From JAEUMD01 sp044222395 (GTDB lineage Bacteria > Pseudomonadota > Alphaproteobacteria > Rhizobiales > Hyphomicrobiaceae), in NCBI GenBank assembly GCA_044222395.1, contig JBGANK010000016.1, forward strand, positions 3,756 to 67,755: DNA of 64,000 nucleotides, written 5' to 3'. Positions 33,497 through 42,858 of this stretch are shown here, piece after piece; position 1 is the stretch's first letter; every line of letters starts with the position of its first letter. Both the position numbers and the translations under genes were made by a program. The notes under the pieces were generated by a model. It searched no databases and was not told the origin of the DNA. It saw only the letters and a program-made list of their open reading frames with translations.

Positions 33497-35754
33497 GCGG
33501 CGAGCTCCAGACGTTTCGTCTTGAGCCGGACGGCGTTTGCCGTCACGGCGATCGAGGACGCCGACATCGCGATCGCGGCGAGCAGTGGCGTCACGAATCC
33601 CGCCATCGCCAGTGGTACGAAAACGATATTGTAGGAAATGGCGATGGCGAAATTCTGTATCGCCATGCGCTGGGCGGCGCGGGCAACGGCAATCGTCTCG
33701 ATGATGGGCGCCAGGCGGCGACCCTGGAAGACGGCATCTGCGGCGGTCTGCGCAATGTCGGAAGCACCTGCGAGCGACATCGAGGCGTGGCCGGCTGCCA
33801 GGGCCGGTGCATCGTTGAGGCCGTCGCCGACCATCAGCACCTTGTGGCCTGCGGCATGGAGTGCCGACAAATGCGCCAGCTTGCCGGCGGGGTCGATACC
33901 AGCCTCATAATCTGCGATGCCGGTTGCTTGCGCCGCCGCGGCGACGGGACCGATCCGGTCGCCGGACAACAGCTCGACCTTCAAGCCGGCCCGCTGCAGC
34001 CGCGCGACCACATCTGCAGCGTCCTCGCGAAGACGATCGGAAAACACGTAGCGCGCGGCGCTGCCCTCAGCGCCGCGATAGGCCAACATCGAAGTGCCAT
34101 CCTTGTCCTCGGGTTCGTCGTCGGGATCTGCGAATGCCAGCGAGCCGAGGCGTTCGGTGCCCTGCGGTGTCGTGACCTCGAGGCCCCGGCCCGGCAGTTC
34201 CCGGACATCGAGTGCGGGTTCGACCGTTACACCTCGATCTTCGGCTGCGCGCACCAGGGCACGCGCATAAGGGTGGCGGCTGGCGGCCGCAAGACGGACC
34301 GCGCGGGTCAGGATGTTCACATCACGCTTTGCGGCATCGATGAGCTGCGGTTCGCCCAGTGACAAGGTTCCAGTCTTGTCGAAGACGATGGTGTCGACTT
34401 CGGACAAGCGTTCCAGCCCGTCTGCGGCCTTGATGAGGATGCCGGCTTTCATCAGCCTGCTGGTGGCGGCGACCTGCACGGCGGGAACTGCGAGCGCGAG
34501 TGCGCAGGGACAGGTGATGATGAGCACGGCGATGGCCGCCGTCAGCGCCGCCTCCCAGCCATTGCCCTGCACCAGCCAGCCCACGACGGTGGCAGCACTC
34601 AAGATGTGTACGGCGGGGGCATAGATGCGGGCAGCACGGTCGGCGAGGCGGACATAGCGTCCGCGGCCCTGCTCGGCGACATCGACGAGGCGGGCGATCT
34701 CGGCGAGCAGCGTATTCTGGTCGGTGGCGGTTGCGGTCAAGATCAATGCGCCGCCGCCATTGATGGTGCCGGCGTAGACGTTCGCCCCTTTGGTGACCGC
34801 GCGCGGCACGCTCTCTCCCGTGATCAGACTCTCTTCGACCTCGCTGGTGCCGTCGGTGACGAGACCGTCGGCGGGGATGCGCTCGCCGGCAGCAACAAGC
34901 ACGCGGTCGCCAGGTTTCAGCGATCGGGCGGAGACGCGCCGGCTGGTGCCGTCGGCATCGAGCACGACCGCGGTTGCGGCCTTGAGGCCGAGCAGGTTGG
35001 CGGCAGCGCCGGCTGCGCGCGTGCGCATCATCTGGTCGAGGTAGCGGCCGATCAGCAGGAAGAACAGCAGCGTGATGGCAGCATCGAAATAGACGTGCTC
35101 CTTGGCCTGGATGGTCTGGTAGAGGCTCATCGCAGAAGCAAGGGTGACGCCGAGCGAGATCGGCACGTCCATGTTGAGGCGTCCTGCCTTCAGCGCCTGG
35201 CGGGCGGATCGGAAGAATGGCTGGCCGGCATATGCGATCGCCGGCAGCGCGATGAGGGCGGAGAGCCAGTGGAAGAGCGAGCGTATGGCCTGGGACATCT
35301 CGCCGGCGAATCCAGCCCATACGGACACCGAGAGCAGCATGACGTTGGCAGCTGCAAAGGCTGCGACGCCGAGCCGCTTGAGAAAATCGCGGTCGCGGGC
35401 ATCGGCCTCGGCCTCGCGACTCTCGATCAGCTGGGCGGCGGGAAAGCCGATCTTGTCGAGAGCGGCGATGAACGATTCGACATTGGTGAGGGCAGGGTCG
35501 TAGCTCACCGCGACGCGCTTGGTGGTCAGGTTGACGCGGGCGCTCTTCACGCCGGGAAGGCTTTGCAGAGTGTCCTCGATTGAGATCATGCAGGTGCCGC
35601 AGTACATCGTGTCGGCGACCAGCGTGGTCGTTTCGGAGAGAGGTGTGTCGTCGTTGCGCGCTGAGATTGCTTCAGCGGACGTGGAGGCGGTCGTTGGAGC
35701 CAGGTCGGCGGGGGGGTGCCCGTCGCCAGTGGTGCCGTTCAGCGCATCGGCCAT
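33493..35754 (-). CDS. ccoI: CcoI/FixI copper-transporting P-type ATPase
   Basis: A 753-residue P1B-type ATPase that delivers copper for cbb3 oxidase assembly. After a polar lead (1-45), a heavy-metal-associated domain carries MYCGTCMISIEDTL (the C-x2-C copper site, about 50-63). Eight membrane helices follow, with the transport motif TCPCALALAVP in the sixth, the A-domain TGES, the phosphorylation site DKTGTLSLGEP, and the GDGLNDAPAL hinge. The length and order are those of FixI/CcoI. The gene overlaps ccoH by 16 bases upstream and ccoS by 4 downstream. Confidence 0.95.
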   Translation of the reverse strand: MADALNGTTGDGHPPADLAPTTASTSAEAISARNDDTPLSETTTLVADTMYCGTCMISIEDTLQSLPGVKSARVNLTTKRVAVSYDPALTNVESFIAALDKIGFPAAQLIESREAEADARDRDFLKRLGVAAFAAANVMLLSVSVWAGFAGEMSQAIRSLFHWLSALIALPAIAYAGQPFFRSARQALKAGRLNMDVPISLGVTLASAMSLYQTIQAKEHVYFDAAITLLFFLLIGRYLDQMMRTRAAGAAANLLGLKAATAVVLDADGTSRRVSARSLKPGDRVLVAAGERIPADGLVTDGTSEVEESLITGESVPRAVTKGANVYAGTINGGGALILTATATDQNTLLAEIARLVDVAEQGRGRYVRLADRAARIYAPAVHILSAATVVGWLVQGNGWEAALTAAIAVLIITCPCALALAVPAVQVAATSRLMKAGILIKAADGLERLSEVDTIVFDKTGTLSLGEPQLIDAAKRDVNILTRAVRLAAASRHPYARALVRAAEDRGVTVEPALDVRELPGRGLEVTTPQGTERLGSLAFADPDDEPEDKDGTSMLAYRGAEGSAARYVFSDRLREDAADVVARLQRAGLKVELLSGDRIGPVAAAAQATGIADYEAGIDPAGKLAHLSALHAAGHKVLMVGDGLNDAPALAAGHASMSLAGASDIAQTAADAVFQGRRLAPIIETIAVARAAQRMAIQNFAIAISYNIVFVPLAMAGFVTPLLAAIAMSASSIAVTANAVRLKTKRLELAA

Positions 35755-36263
35755 TGCAGGCGCTTTCTCGTGCGCCAGACAATCGTATCGCGTTCTCGCG
35801 TCAATTCGCGGGCGGCGAGATCGAGCTGCCAGGTGCCCGGTTCCAGCTTGGCGAAGCTTGCCGCGTACTGGCCAGGAGCGGTTTCCTTGATGGCAATCGA
35901 CCGGTCCATAGCCTCGGTGGTCGGGCGTCCGAGCCTGGCATCGAGCGTCATCCCGCTGACCGGATTGCCGCTGCGGTCAACGAGGGCGATCGTGATCGCA
36001 TCGCCGTCGGGGCCGAGCGTGATCTCGTCGCGCCAGCCCTGTTCGCTCTGGCGCTTCTCGTCCTCGATGCGCGAATTGTAGTTGAGGCCCTTGCGGTAAG
36101 GCTCATTGGAGACGACACCGGTGTAGGTCGACAACGCCTCGTACAAGAAAACGGCGTTGACGGCCATGATGACGCCGAAGAAGGCAACCAGGCCGAAGAG
36201 GACATGGCGTCCTGTGATTGCGCGTTCTGCCATGGGCCCTGCTCGTTGCGGTGCGTTTGTCAT
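35739..36263 (-). CDS. ccoH: CcoH/FixH cbb3 assembly protein
   Basis: A 174-residue protein with one N-terminal transmembrane segment (about 20-42; HVLFGLVAFFGVIMAVNAVFLY) and a periplasmic FixH domain, including YTGVVSNEPYRKGLNYN and a closing WQLDLAARE region. FixH/CcoH helps assemble the cbb3 complex together with the CcoI copper pump. The start ATG at 36263 overlaps the ccoG stop (ATGA), and the stop lies inside the start of ccoI, so it is translationally locked between them. The frame is open upstream within ccoG, but that part is out of frame with it and not used. Confidence 0.92.
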   Translation of the reverse strand: MTNAPQRAGPMAERAITGRHVLFGLVAFFGVIMAVNAVFLYEALSTYTGVVSNEPYRKGLNYNSRIEDEKRQSEQGWRDEITLGPDGDAITIALVDRSGNPVSGMTLDARLGRPTTEAMDRSIAIKETAPGQYAASFAKLEPGTWQLDLAARELTRERDTIVWRTRKRLQWPMR

Positions 36264-37786
36264 TGCGCCGGCTTGCGGAAATTGGTGGCGCGCGTGGTCT
36301 TGGTGCCGTCCTTGGAGTCTGTCACGACGAATGTGATATTCGACTTCTCGCCGGCGACCTGAGAGGCTGCCTCGCGCGGTAGCGTCACATAGGCGCGACT
36401 CTCGCGCAAGTCGTCGGGCACGACAGTAATCTGCGGCTCGATTTCCTGCTCCTGACCAAGCAGGGTGAGTTTGGCGCCGGGCAGCCCCTCGACTGAAAGC
36501 TTGAAGGTATGCGGTTCGTAGCGCTTGTTGAGAATCTTCACGGTAAACGTGTTGCGGATGGCGCCATCGGACAGCTGGACATAAAGCGGGTTGCGTTCCG
36601 GGATGACGTTGAGCTCCAGAACAGTCTTGGACATCAGCGCGAAGGCCATGATCGCGCTGACGAACGCAATCATGCCGGCGTAGAGCATGGTTCGCGGACG
36701 GATGAGGCGCAGCTGCAGACCGCCACCCTTCTTCTCGGACTGGATCGAACGGTAGGTGTCGTAGCTGATCAGGCCGTGCGGCTTGTCGATCTTGTCCATG
36801 ATGCCGTTGCAGGCATCGACGCACAGCGCGCACTGGATGCATTCGAGCTGGACACCGTCGCGGATGTCGATGCCCATCGGGCAGACGGCGACGCAGGCAT
36901 TGCAATCGATGCAGTCGCCACGCCCCGCCCAGCCCTGCGACTTGCGGAAGGCGCCGCGCGGCTCGCCGCGAAAGTCGCGATAGGTGACAAGAAGGCTATC
37001 GGCATCGAGCATGGCGCCCTGGATGCGCGGCCAGGGGCACATGTAGATGCAGACCTGTTCGCGGGCGATGCCGCCTAGCAGATAGGTGAAGCCGGTCAGC
37101 AGTGCGAAGAAGACGTAGGACGGCAGCGGGGCATCGCCCTTGAAGAATTCCGCAGCAAGGGTCGGTGCATCGCGGAAATAGAGGATGAAGGCGCCACCGG
37201 TCGCTGCGGCGATCAAGATCCAGGAAATGTGGGTTATTCCCTTCTTGAAGATCTTGTTTGCGGTCCACGGCTCCTTGTCGAGGCGGATGCGCGTGTTGCG
37301 GTCGCCTTGCCAGAAACGCTCGACGGCGATCATCATGTCGGTCCACACCGTCTGCCAGCACAGGTAGCCGCACCAGACGCGGCCGGCGATCGACGTGAAC
37401 AGGAATAACGCCAGCGCGGACAGCACGAGCAGGCCGGTGACCAGATAGAGCTCCTGCGGCCAGATCGCGAGATTGAAGAAGAAAATGCGGCCGTGCTCGA
37501 TATCCATCAGCACCGCCTGGTCAGGCAGGCCAGGGCCACGATCCCACCGCAGCCACGGCAGCAAGTAGTAGACACCCGTCGTGCAGGCCATGACCAGCCA
37601 CTTGATGTTCCGGAAGAAGCCTCGCGCCCGCTTGGGGTAGACCTTGGCGCGGCTCTCGTATTCGATGGCGCTGGTGGCGTGGCGCTCGTCGCGCATCTCC
37701 TTGCTGTTGACGGCCTTGACGTCGATACGTTCAACGCCGGCGGCAGCCTCGCGGGGATCTGGGGTGTGGGCTTCGGTCGTGGCCAT
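36260..37786 (-). CDS. ccoG: CcoG/FixG polyferredoxin, cbb3 maturation
   Basis: A 508-residue membrane iron-sulfur protein. Several transmembrane helices (about 50-220) include the CGYLCWQTVW motif. Two 4Fe-4S clusters follow, with CIDCNACVAVCPMGID and CIQCALCVDACNG (about 265-305). A C-terminal periplasmic domain (about 370-508) ends the protein. CcoG reduces Cu(II) for delivery to cbb3 oxidase. The start at 37786 (MATTEAHTPD) is preceded by GAGAAGAA and gives the family length; a further 40 upstream codons are open but unlikely. It is the first gene of ccoGHIS. Confidence 0.93.
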   Translation of the reverse strand: MATTEAHTPDPREAAAGVERIDVKAVNSKEMRDERHATSAIEYESRAKVYPKRARGFFRNIKWLVMACTTGVYYLLPWLRWDRGPGLPDQAVLMDIEHGRIFFFNLAIWPQELYLVTGLLVLSALALFLFTSIAGRVWCGYLCWQTVWTDMMIAVERFWQGDRNTRIRLDKEPWTANKIFKKGITHISWILIAAATGGAFILYFRDAPTLAAEFFKGDAPLPSYVFFALLTGFTYLLGGIAREQVCIYMCPWPRIQGAMLDADSLLVTYRDFRGEPRGAFRKSQGWAGRGDCIDCNACVAVCPMGIDIRDGVQLECIQCALCVDACNGIMDKIDKPHGLISYDTYRSIQSEKKGGGLQLRLIRPRTMLYAGMIAFVSAIMAFALMSKTVLELNVIPERNPLYVQLSDGAIRNTFTVKILNKRYEPHTFKLSVEGLPGAKLTLLGQEQEIEPQITVVPDDLRESRAYVTLPREAASQVAGEKSNITFVVTDSKDGTKTTRATNFRKPAQ

Positions 37787-38231
37787 TTCTTCTCGGGGGC
37801 GGCTCTTTTCGACGATCGGGTGGCTGGTTGGAATGTACTCTATCGCACAGGTTTCAGCTTGGCCGGTGCGTGTCTGTGTCTGGCGACACAAAAACCGCAT
37901 GTCCAAGCCATGAGACTTTGGTCGGAGGAACGCGAATTTTCTGCCTCCTGGCTCGACCTGGCGTGCAAGAGACGCTCAGCAACAACCTGCTGACTGGGCA
38001 CTTTTCTTGCGGCCCGCGGCGCGGCACATGCGTGACCCAGCGTCGCACGCATATGTGGTGATGCGGGTCTTGCCATCCAAGGCATCGAGCTGGCGGCGCT
38101 TATCGCCTGCCCCGGCATTCGCGACGTTGTGACCGGCCGGCATCGACTTGCGGCAGAACGCCGCCCCAATAAAGCTCTCCCCGCGCGAGGCGGGGAGAAG
38201 CGGAACATTCCTCTGTGCGGCCGAGCCGTGG
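37787..38231. other. region between ccoP and ccoG
   Basis: No gene is seen. It contains a probable terminator for ccoNOQP at 38176-38198 and presumably the ccoG promoter near 37787-37900. No TTGA-N6-TCAA site was found here, unlike the region before ccoN. Confidence 0.5.
38176..38198 (-). terminator. hairpin downstream of ccoP, probable terminator
   Basis: A 9-base GC-rich stem (38176-38184 with 38190-38198) with a 5-base loop lies 34 bases beyond the ccoP stop. On the minus strand it is followed by GCTTTATT, a weak T-run. Similar CTCCCCG hairpins are also common intergenic repeats in alphaproteobacteria. Confidence 0.5.
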
Positions 38232-39107
38232 CTATTTGCCGCCGCCCAGAGAGTGAACGTAGATCGCCAGCGACTTGATGGCCGTCGGATCAAGGCGGCC
38301 GGCCCAGGCCGGCATGGCGCCGCCGCGACCGGTCTTGATCGATTCCATCACGGCCTGCTTCTTGTCACCGTAGAGCCAGATGCCATCGGTCAGGTTGGGC
38401 GCGCCCATTTCCTGGTTGCCCTTGCCGTCCTCGCCATGACACGCGGCGCAGTTCTCGGCGAAGGCCTGCTTGCCACGACCTGCTGCGGCGGCATCCGTGC
38501 TCTTGCCCGAAAGCGAGAGCACGTATTCGGCGGTGTCGGCGATCTGCTCGGGCTTGAGGATGCCATCGATGCCGAACTTGGGCATGTCGGAAACGCGGGT
38601 GTCCTTTTCGGACGACCAGCGGATGCCGTGCTGGATGGTCTTCTGGATCGCATCCAGTGAACCTCCCCAGATCCAATCGTCGTCGTTGAGGTTGGGGTAG
38701 CCGATGCCTCCCTGCGCGCCGCGGCCGTGGCAGGGGGCGCAGTTGTCGGCGAAGATTGCCTTGCCGCCGGTCGTGGCGAACTGCAACAGATCGGGCTTGG
38801 CGCGGATGTCAGCCAGCGATGTCTTTTCGATCTGGCTTCGCAAGCCGGCCTGGGCCGCCTTTGCAGCTTCGACCTGCTGGGTCACGGCGGCGCGCTGGGA
38901 GTAGCCCAGGATGCCGCGCGTATAATCATTGGCCAGTGGCCAGGCGGGATAGGCGACCCAGTACCCGATCGCCCACACGATCGTTGCGTAGAACGTGTAG
39001 AGCCACCACTTGGGCAGTGGTCTGTTGAGTTCCTTCAGGTTTCCGTCCCACACGTGGCCGGTGGTGTGGATGCCTGTTGCTTCGTCGAATTCCTTGTGTC
39101 CAGCCAT
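38232..39107 (-). CDS. ccoP: CcoP, di-heme cytochrome c subunit of cbb3 oxidase
   Basis: A 291-residue protein with a transmembrane helix (about 34-56) and two cytochrome c domains with heme sites CAPCH (residues 123-127) and CAACH (220-224). Methionine axial ligands are in DMPKFG and AMPAWAG. It passes electrons from the cytochrome c pool to CcoO. The N-terminal block with TGHVWDGNLKELNRPLPKWW is diagnostic. It follows ccoQ by 12 bases and is the last gene of ccoNOQP. Confidence 0.96.
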   Translation of the reverse strand: MAGHKEFDEATGIHTTGHVWDGNLKELNRPLPKWWLYTFYATIVWAIGYWVAYPAWPLANDYTRGILGYSQRAAVTQQVEAAKAAQAGLRSQIEKTSLADIRAKPDLLQFATTGGKAIFADNCAPCHGRGAQGGIGYPNLNDDDWIWGGSLDAIQKTIQHGIRWSSEKDTRVSDMPKFGIDGILKPEQIADTAEYVLSLSGKSTDAAAAGRGKQAFAENCAACHGEDGKGNQEMGAPNLTDGIWLYGDKKQAVMESIKTGRGGAMPAWAGRLDPTAIKSLAIYVHSLGGGK

Positions 39108-39119
39108 GAACGGCCCCCA

Positions 39120-39284
39120 CTATTTCTTGTTCTCAGGATCGAGGTCGAGCGCCTTGCGCTGAGCCTCGTCGAATTTCCGGCGGTTGCCCGGCCAGAAGGC
39201 ATAGATGACGACGCCGATGATCATCGCGGTGAACAACAGCAGCGACGCGACCTGCGAATAGGTTGCGACGGTGTCATATGTCAT
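39120..39284 (-). CDS. ccoQ: CcoQ, small subunit of cbb3 oxidase
   Basis: A 54-residue frame reads MTYDTVATYSQVASL and so on, with one transmembrane helix (about 13-31, ending VVIYAFWPGNRR) and a charged tail (FDEAQRKALDLDPENKK). The helix-then-WPGNRRKFDEA pattern and its place between ccoO and ccoP identify CcoQ, which stabilises CcoP and CcoN. GGAG lies about 10 bases before the ATG. It is separated from ccoO by 15 bases and from ccoP by 12. Confidence 0.93.
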   Translation of the reverse strand: MTYDTVATYSQVASLLLFTAMIIGVVIYAFWPGNRRKFDEAQRKALDLDPENKK

Positions 39285-39299
39285 GACCGCGATGCTCCA

Positions 39300-40025
39300 T
39301 TATCTGAGGTTGGGGCCTGAGGCGTCGAACTTGGCGAAATCGACAAGTGTGCCGAGCATCTGCAGATAAGCGATGACTGCGTCGAGCTCGGTTACTTCGC
39401 TGGGATTGCCATCGAACACGCCAACCTTGGCCTTGGGATAACGGGCCAGCAGATCCTTCACGCCCGCAGAGTCCGGATTGGCCTGGGACTCAAGATCGAC
39501 CTTCGCCTTGGCCAGCATGTCGGCGGTGTAGGGAACGCCCACGATGCTGAGAGTGTTCAGGTGTTCGGTGATCTTGGAGTAGTCGAGCTTGGTCTTGGCC
39601 AGCCACGGATAGCCCGGCATGATGCTCTCGGGCACGACCGCGCGCGGATTGATCAGATGCTCGCGCTGCCAGGCGTCGGAGTACTTGCCGCCGACACGTG
39701 CAAGATCGGGCCCGGTGCGCTTCGATCCCCACTGGAAGGGATGATCGTACATGGACTCGGCAGCGAGGCTGTAGTGGCCGTAGCGCTCGACCTCGTCACG
39801 CAACGTGCGGACCATTTGGCTGTGGCACGTGTAGCAGCCTTCGCGCACGTAGATGTTGCGTCCGGCCTGCTCCAGCGGGGTGTAGGGCCGAATGCCCTGC
39901 ACCTTTTCGATTGTGGAGTCGATCCAGAACAGCGGTGCGATCTGGAACAGACCGCCGATCGACACCATGATGAGGATGCCGATCAGGAGGATGATCGTGT
40001 TTTTCTCGAATGGTTCGTGGTTCAT
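39300..40025 (-). CDS. ccoO: CcoO, mono-heme cytochrome c subunit of cbb3 oxidase
   Basis: A 241-residue protein with one transmembrane helix (about 10-28) and the heme motif CYTCH (residues 64-68), preceded by the typical RNIYVREGCYTCHSQMVR. Axial methionine candidates lie in SIMPGYPW. It receives electrons from CcoP and passes them to CcoN. The length is usual for the family. It begins 11 bases after ccoN. Confidence 0.96.
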   Translation of the reverse strand: MNHEPFEKNTIILLIGILIMVSIGGLFQIAPLFWIDSTIEKVQGIRPYTPLEQAGRNIYVREGCYTCHSQMVRTLRDEVERYGHYSLAAESMYDHPFQWGSKRTGPDLARVGGKYSDAWQREHLINPRAVVPESIMPGYPWLAKTKLDYSKITEHLNTLSIVGVPYTADMLAKAKVDLESQANPDSAGVKDLLARYPKAKVGVFDGNPSEVTELDAVIAYLQMLGTLVDFAKFDASGPNLR

Positions 40026-40036
40026 GTCTGTCCCCC

Positions 40037-41698
40037 TTATTCCGCGGCCTGCGGACGCAGCTCGGGAGCCGCCGCGACAGGCGGCTGGTCCTTCGCATCG
40101 ACGGGCTCATCGCCACGGACCGTGCGCCATATGTTGTAGGCCATGATCAGCGAGCCGAGCACGAACAGCAGGCCGCCGATGGCGCGGATGATGTAGAACG
40201 GATGCATGGCTTCGACGGTCTCGACGAACGAGTAGGTGAGGAAGCCGAGCTTGTCATAGGCGCGCCACATCAGGCCCTGGAGGATGCCGGACACCCACAT
40301 CGCGGTGATGTAGAGCAGGATGCCGAGCGTGGAGATCCAGAAGTGCCACTCCACGAGCTTCAGCGAATAGAGGGCCTTGCGCTTCCAAAGCCACGGAACG
40401 AGGCAGTAGATGGCGCCGAACGACACCATGGCGACCCAGCCGAGCGCGCCGGAGTGGACGTGTCCGATGGTCCAGTCGGTGTAGTGCGAGAGCGAGTTCA
40501 CCGCCTTGATCGACATAAGCGGACCTTCAAAGGTCGACATGCCGTAGAAGGCGACGGAGACCGCGAGCAAACGCACGACGGGATCGGTCCTGAGCTTGTC
40601 CCAGGCGCCCGACAGCGTCATCAGGCCGTTGATCATGCCGCCCCATGACGGCATCCACAGGACGATCGACATGGTCATGCCGAGCGTCTGCGCCCATTCA
40701 GGAAGTGCCGTGTAGTGGAGGTGGTGCGGGCCCGCCCAGATGTAGAGGAAGATCAACGTCCAGAAGTGCACGATCGACAAGCGATAGGAGTAGACCGGAC
40801 GCTCGACCCGCTTGGGCACGAAGTAATACATGATGCCGAGGAAGCCCGCGGTGAGGAAGAAGCCTACGGCGTTATGGCCGTACCACCACTGGGTCATCGC
40901 ATCCTGTACGCCGGCAAAGACGATGTAGCTCTTGGGTTCGAAGAGGCTGATCGGGATGGTTGCATTGTTGACCAGATGCAGCATCGCGACGGTGACGATG
41001 AAGGCGAGGTAGAACCAGTTGGCCACGTAGATGTGGGGCTCCTTGCGCTTCCACAGCGTGCCCAGGAACACCAGCAGGTAGACCACCCAGACGATCGTCA
41101 GCCAGAGGTCGGCGTACCACTCGGGTTCCGCGTATTCCTTGCCCTGGGTGATGCCGAGCAGATAGCCGGTGCCGGCGATGGCGATGAAGACGTTGTAGCC
41201 CCAGACGATGAAGTAGGGCGACCAGCGGCCAGCCAGTCGCGCCTGGCTGGTGCGCTGCACGACGTAGAGCGAGGTGGCGAGAAGGACGTTGCCGCCGAAG
41301 GCGAAGATCACTGCGGAGGTGTGCAGCGGGCGCATGCGGCCAAAGCTCGTCCATGGCAGGTCCAAATTCAATGCCGGGTAGGCCAGCTGCCAGGCGATGA
41401 TGTCACCGACCAGAAATCCGGCAATGCCCCAGAAGACGGAGGCAACGACGGCGACGCGAATCGGTCCGTCCATGTAGCCATTGGAGTCGGTCAACTTGAG
41501 CGGTGTCGCGCCGAATGCGTGCGTGATGATGTAGAAGGCTGCGATCGCACCTGCGAGCGCCAGCACCACGCCGTGAAACGCCATTGCGGGATCGCTGGTC
41601 TTCATTGCGATCATGGCGCCGACCAATGCGACGAGACCGCCCCCCGCGACAGCAAGCGCGTCGGAGAACGCGTGCCTCTCGACCGTTGTGTCTGTCAT
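40037..41698 (-). CDS. ccoN: CcoN, catalytic subunit of cbb3 cytochrome c oxidase
   Basis: A 553-residue heme-copper oxidase subunit with about 14 transmembrane segments. Heme b and Cu(B) histidines are in MRPLHTSAV, WWYGHNAVGFFLTAGFLG, GPHHLHYTALP and DWTIGHVHSGALGW, matching the C-family oxygen reductase pattern. This high-affinity oxidase supports respiration at low oxygen in the inner membrane. GAGGAA stands about 6 bases before the ATG. A perfect FixK/FNR box lies 96 bases upstream, suggesting oxygen-regulated expression of ccoNOQP. Confidence 0.97.
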   Translation of the reverse strand: MTDTTVERHAFSDALAVAGGGLVALVGAMIAMKTSDPAMAFHGVVLALAGAIAAFYIITHAFGATPLKLTDSNGYMDGPIRVAVVASVFWGIAGFLVGDIIAWQLAYPALNLDLPWTSFGRMRPLHTSAVIFAFGGNVLLATSLYVVQRTSQARLAGRWSPYFIVWGYNVFIAIAGTGYLLGITQGKEYAEPEWYADLWLTIVWVVYLLVFLGTLWKRKEPHIYVANWFYLAFIVTVAMLHLVNNATIPISLFEPKSYIVFAGVQDAMTQWWYGHNAVGFFLTAGFLGIMYYFVPKRVERPVYSYRLSIVHFWTLIFLYIWAGPHHLHYTALPEWAQTLGMTMSIVLWMPSWGGMINGLMTLSGAWDKLRTDPVVRLLAVSVAFYGMSTFEGPLMSIKAVNSLSHYTDWTIGHVHSGALGWVAMVSFGAIYCLVPWLWKRKALYSLKLVEWHFWISTLGILLYITAMWVSGILQGLMWRAYDKLGFLTYSFVETVEAMHPFYIIRAIGGLLFVLGSLIMAYNIWRTVRGDEPVDAKDQPPVAAAPELRPQAAE

Positions 41699-41793
41699 TT
41701 TAATTCCTCGCCTTGTCGTAAGAATTTGCTGCGAAAATCATACTACTATTTTCGAAGCATCGCCCCGAGTGGCCTTTCGGCTTAGGGACTTCA

Positions 41794-41807
41794 TTGATGA
41801 TAATCAA
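41794..41807. promoter_or_regulatory. FixK/FNR box upstream of ccoNOQP
   Basis: TTGATGATAATCAA is a perfect match to the TTGAT-N4-ATCAA consensus. It is centred 102 bases before the ccoN ATG, which allows a class II promoter with a leader of about 60 bases. The FixK-like regulator at 42957-43676 is the likely ligand. Confidence 0.88.
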
Positions 41808-42207
41808 CATGTGTTCGAAAGAACGTATGTTGATTTGTGGAATCTTGGCTGAGAGCCCCGAATGTGAGCCGTTTGCGCATGTTCGGCGAATGGTCGCAGG
41901 CGACTTTGCTTCTGGTTCCTCGTTTGCTGCGATTTCCGATCCGAGCGCTGATCTGCGTTTCGAAGCGATTGATGTTATACACGAGAACCGAGCCGCGGTA
42001 GGCGAAAGTCCACACGATCGCTGCCGCGGCGGAGGGGCCGCAACTGCAAGCTGAAATCGCGGACATTGTATCTTCGTATCTTCGTATCTTCGCAGCGTCT
42101 CGGCTTGGATGTTGGCTGGTATACCACCACAATTGCAGGCGCAAGTCATGGATCCGTACCGTGATCGGAGCTGATAGGGGTGAACTGCCAAGCGCGCCCC
42201 TTTTTGT
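41808..42207. other. intergenic region between the ccoN control region and a conserved unknown
   Basis: No gene is convincing. Positions 42068-42091 hold three perfect tandem copies of the 8-base unit GTATCTTC. Short frames on either strand, including ones reading through this repeat, have no ribosome site or protein-like character. Confidence 0.45.
42068..42091. repeat. three tandem copies of an 8-base unit
   Basis: GTATCTTC is repeated three times without mismatch in non-coding DNA. Copy number could vary by slippage, but nothing shows a function. Confidence 0.7.
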
Positions 42208-42816
42208 TCATTGTGCCTCGACACGCGGCTCCCGTGCGAGTGGTGCTGCGGCGGGGTCGCCAATCGCTGAGATGCTCGAAGGCCAAGGCTCTGGTGCGCC
42301 TGCGGGCGTGCGCGTTTGATGCGTGAGTATGCCGGCTGCGGCGTGGTTGAGCATCAGACCGCAGATCGCCTGCTGCTCTGCGAATGTGTCGGCACGGATC
42401 ACGAGAATGGAACCGCCGATCGACAAATGTGCCATCAGCCGGCGGCTCTGGCGGCCGATTGCTGGAAGATCGTTGACGCTGGCGGCGGCACGATCACTTG
42501 CGCATGTGCCGCAATGAGGTTCGCCTTCAACCAAGCTTGCGGCGCGCGGAAGTACGGCTGAGAGCCAGTCGCCATCGCTTCGGCTGTCGTCCAATTTGAC
42601 ACGTTCAATCGCAAGGTCGCGTTCAAGCCGTTCGGTGCGCCGTCGAGAAAATGCGTCACTGTCGATGCTGGCGAATAGTCGCGCGGTCTGCAGGGCGACG
42701 CCCATCTGCCGAAGCTCTGTCATCATGGTTTCGACAGGAGCCACGCCGTCGAACAGTCCAATGGCCAGCGTCAGCCTTCCGGCGGCTGACGGGGGCTCCT
42801 GGGAATGCGTGGGCAT
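42208..42816 (-). CDS. unknown soluble protein next to fixK
   Basis: A 202-residue protein without signal peptide or clear membrane helix. The N-terminus (LTLAIGLFDGVAPVETMMTELRQMGV, about 15-40) has the beta-alpha layout of ferredoxin-like stress or regulatory domains. A similar repeat follows at about 127-165 (MAHLSIGGSILVIRADTFAEQQAICGLML), so it may be two related halves. A central part (about 55-125) contains a single C-G-T-C motif. The Ala/Pro-rich tail is low complexity. No family is assigned. It lies 140 bases downstream of fixK on the same strand, with an inverted repeat in between. Confidence 0.55.
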   Translation of the reverse strand: MPTHSQEPPSAAGRLTLAIGLFDGVAPVETMMTELRQMGVALQTARLFASIDSDAFSRRRTERLERDLAIERVKLDDSRSDGDWLSAVLPRAASLVEGEPHCGTCASDRAAASVNDLPAIGRQSRRLMAHLSIGGSILVIRADTFAEQQAICGLMLNHAAAGILTHQTRTPAGAPEPWPSSISAIGDPAAAPLAREPRVEAQ

Positions 42817-42858
42817 AATGCTAACTGCCGATAGGTTGCCGCATCTTGTCTAGTGTCG

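Noticed and set aside
42068..42091. 8-base tandem repeat as phase-variable contingency locus
   Set aside because: Only three copies, in non-coding DNA and not positioned at a promoter or start codon.
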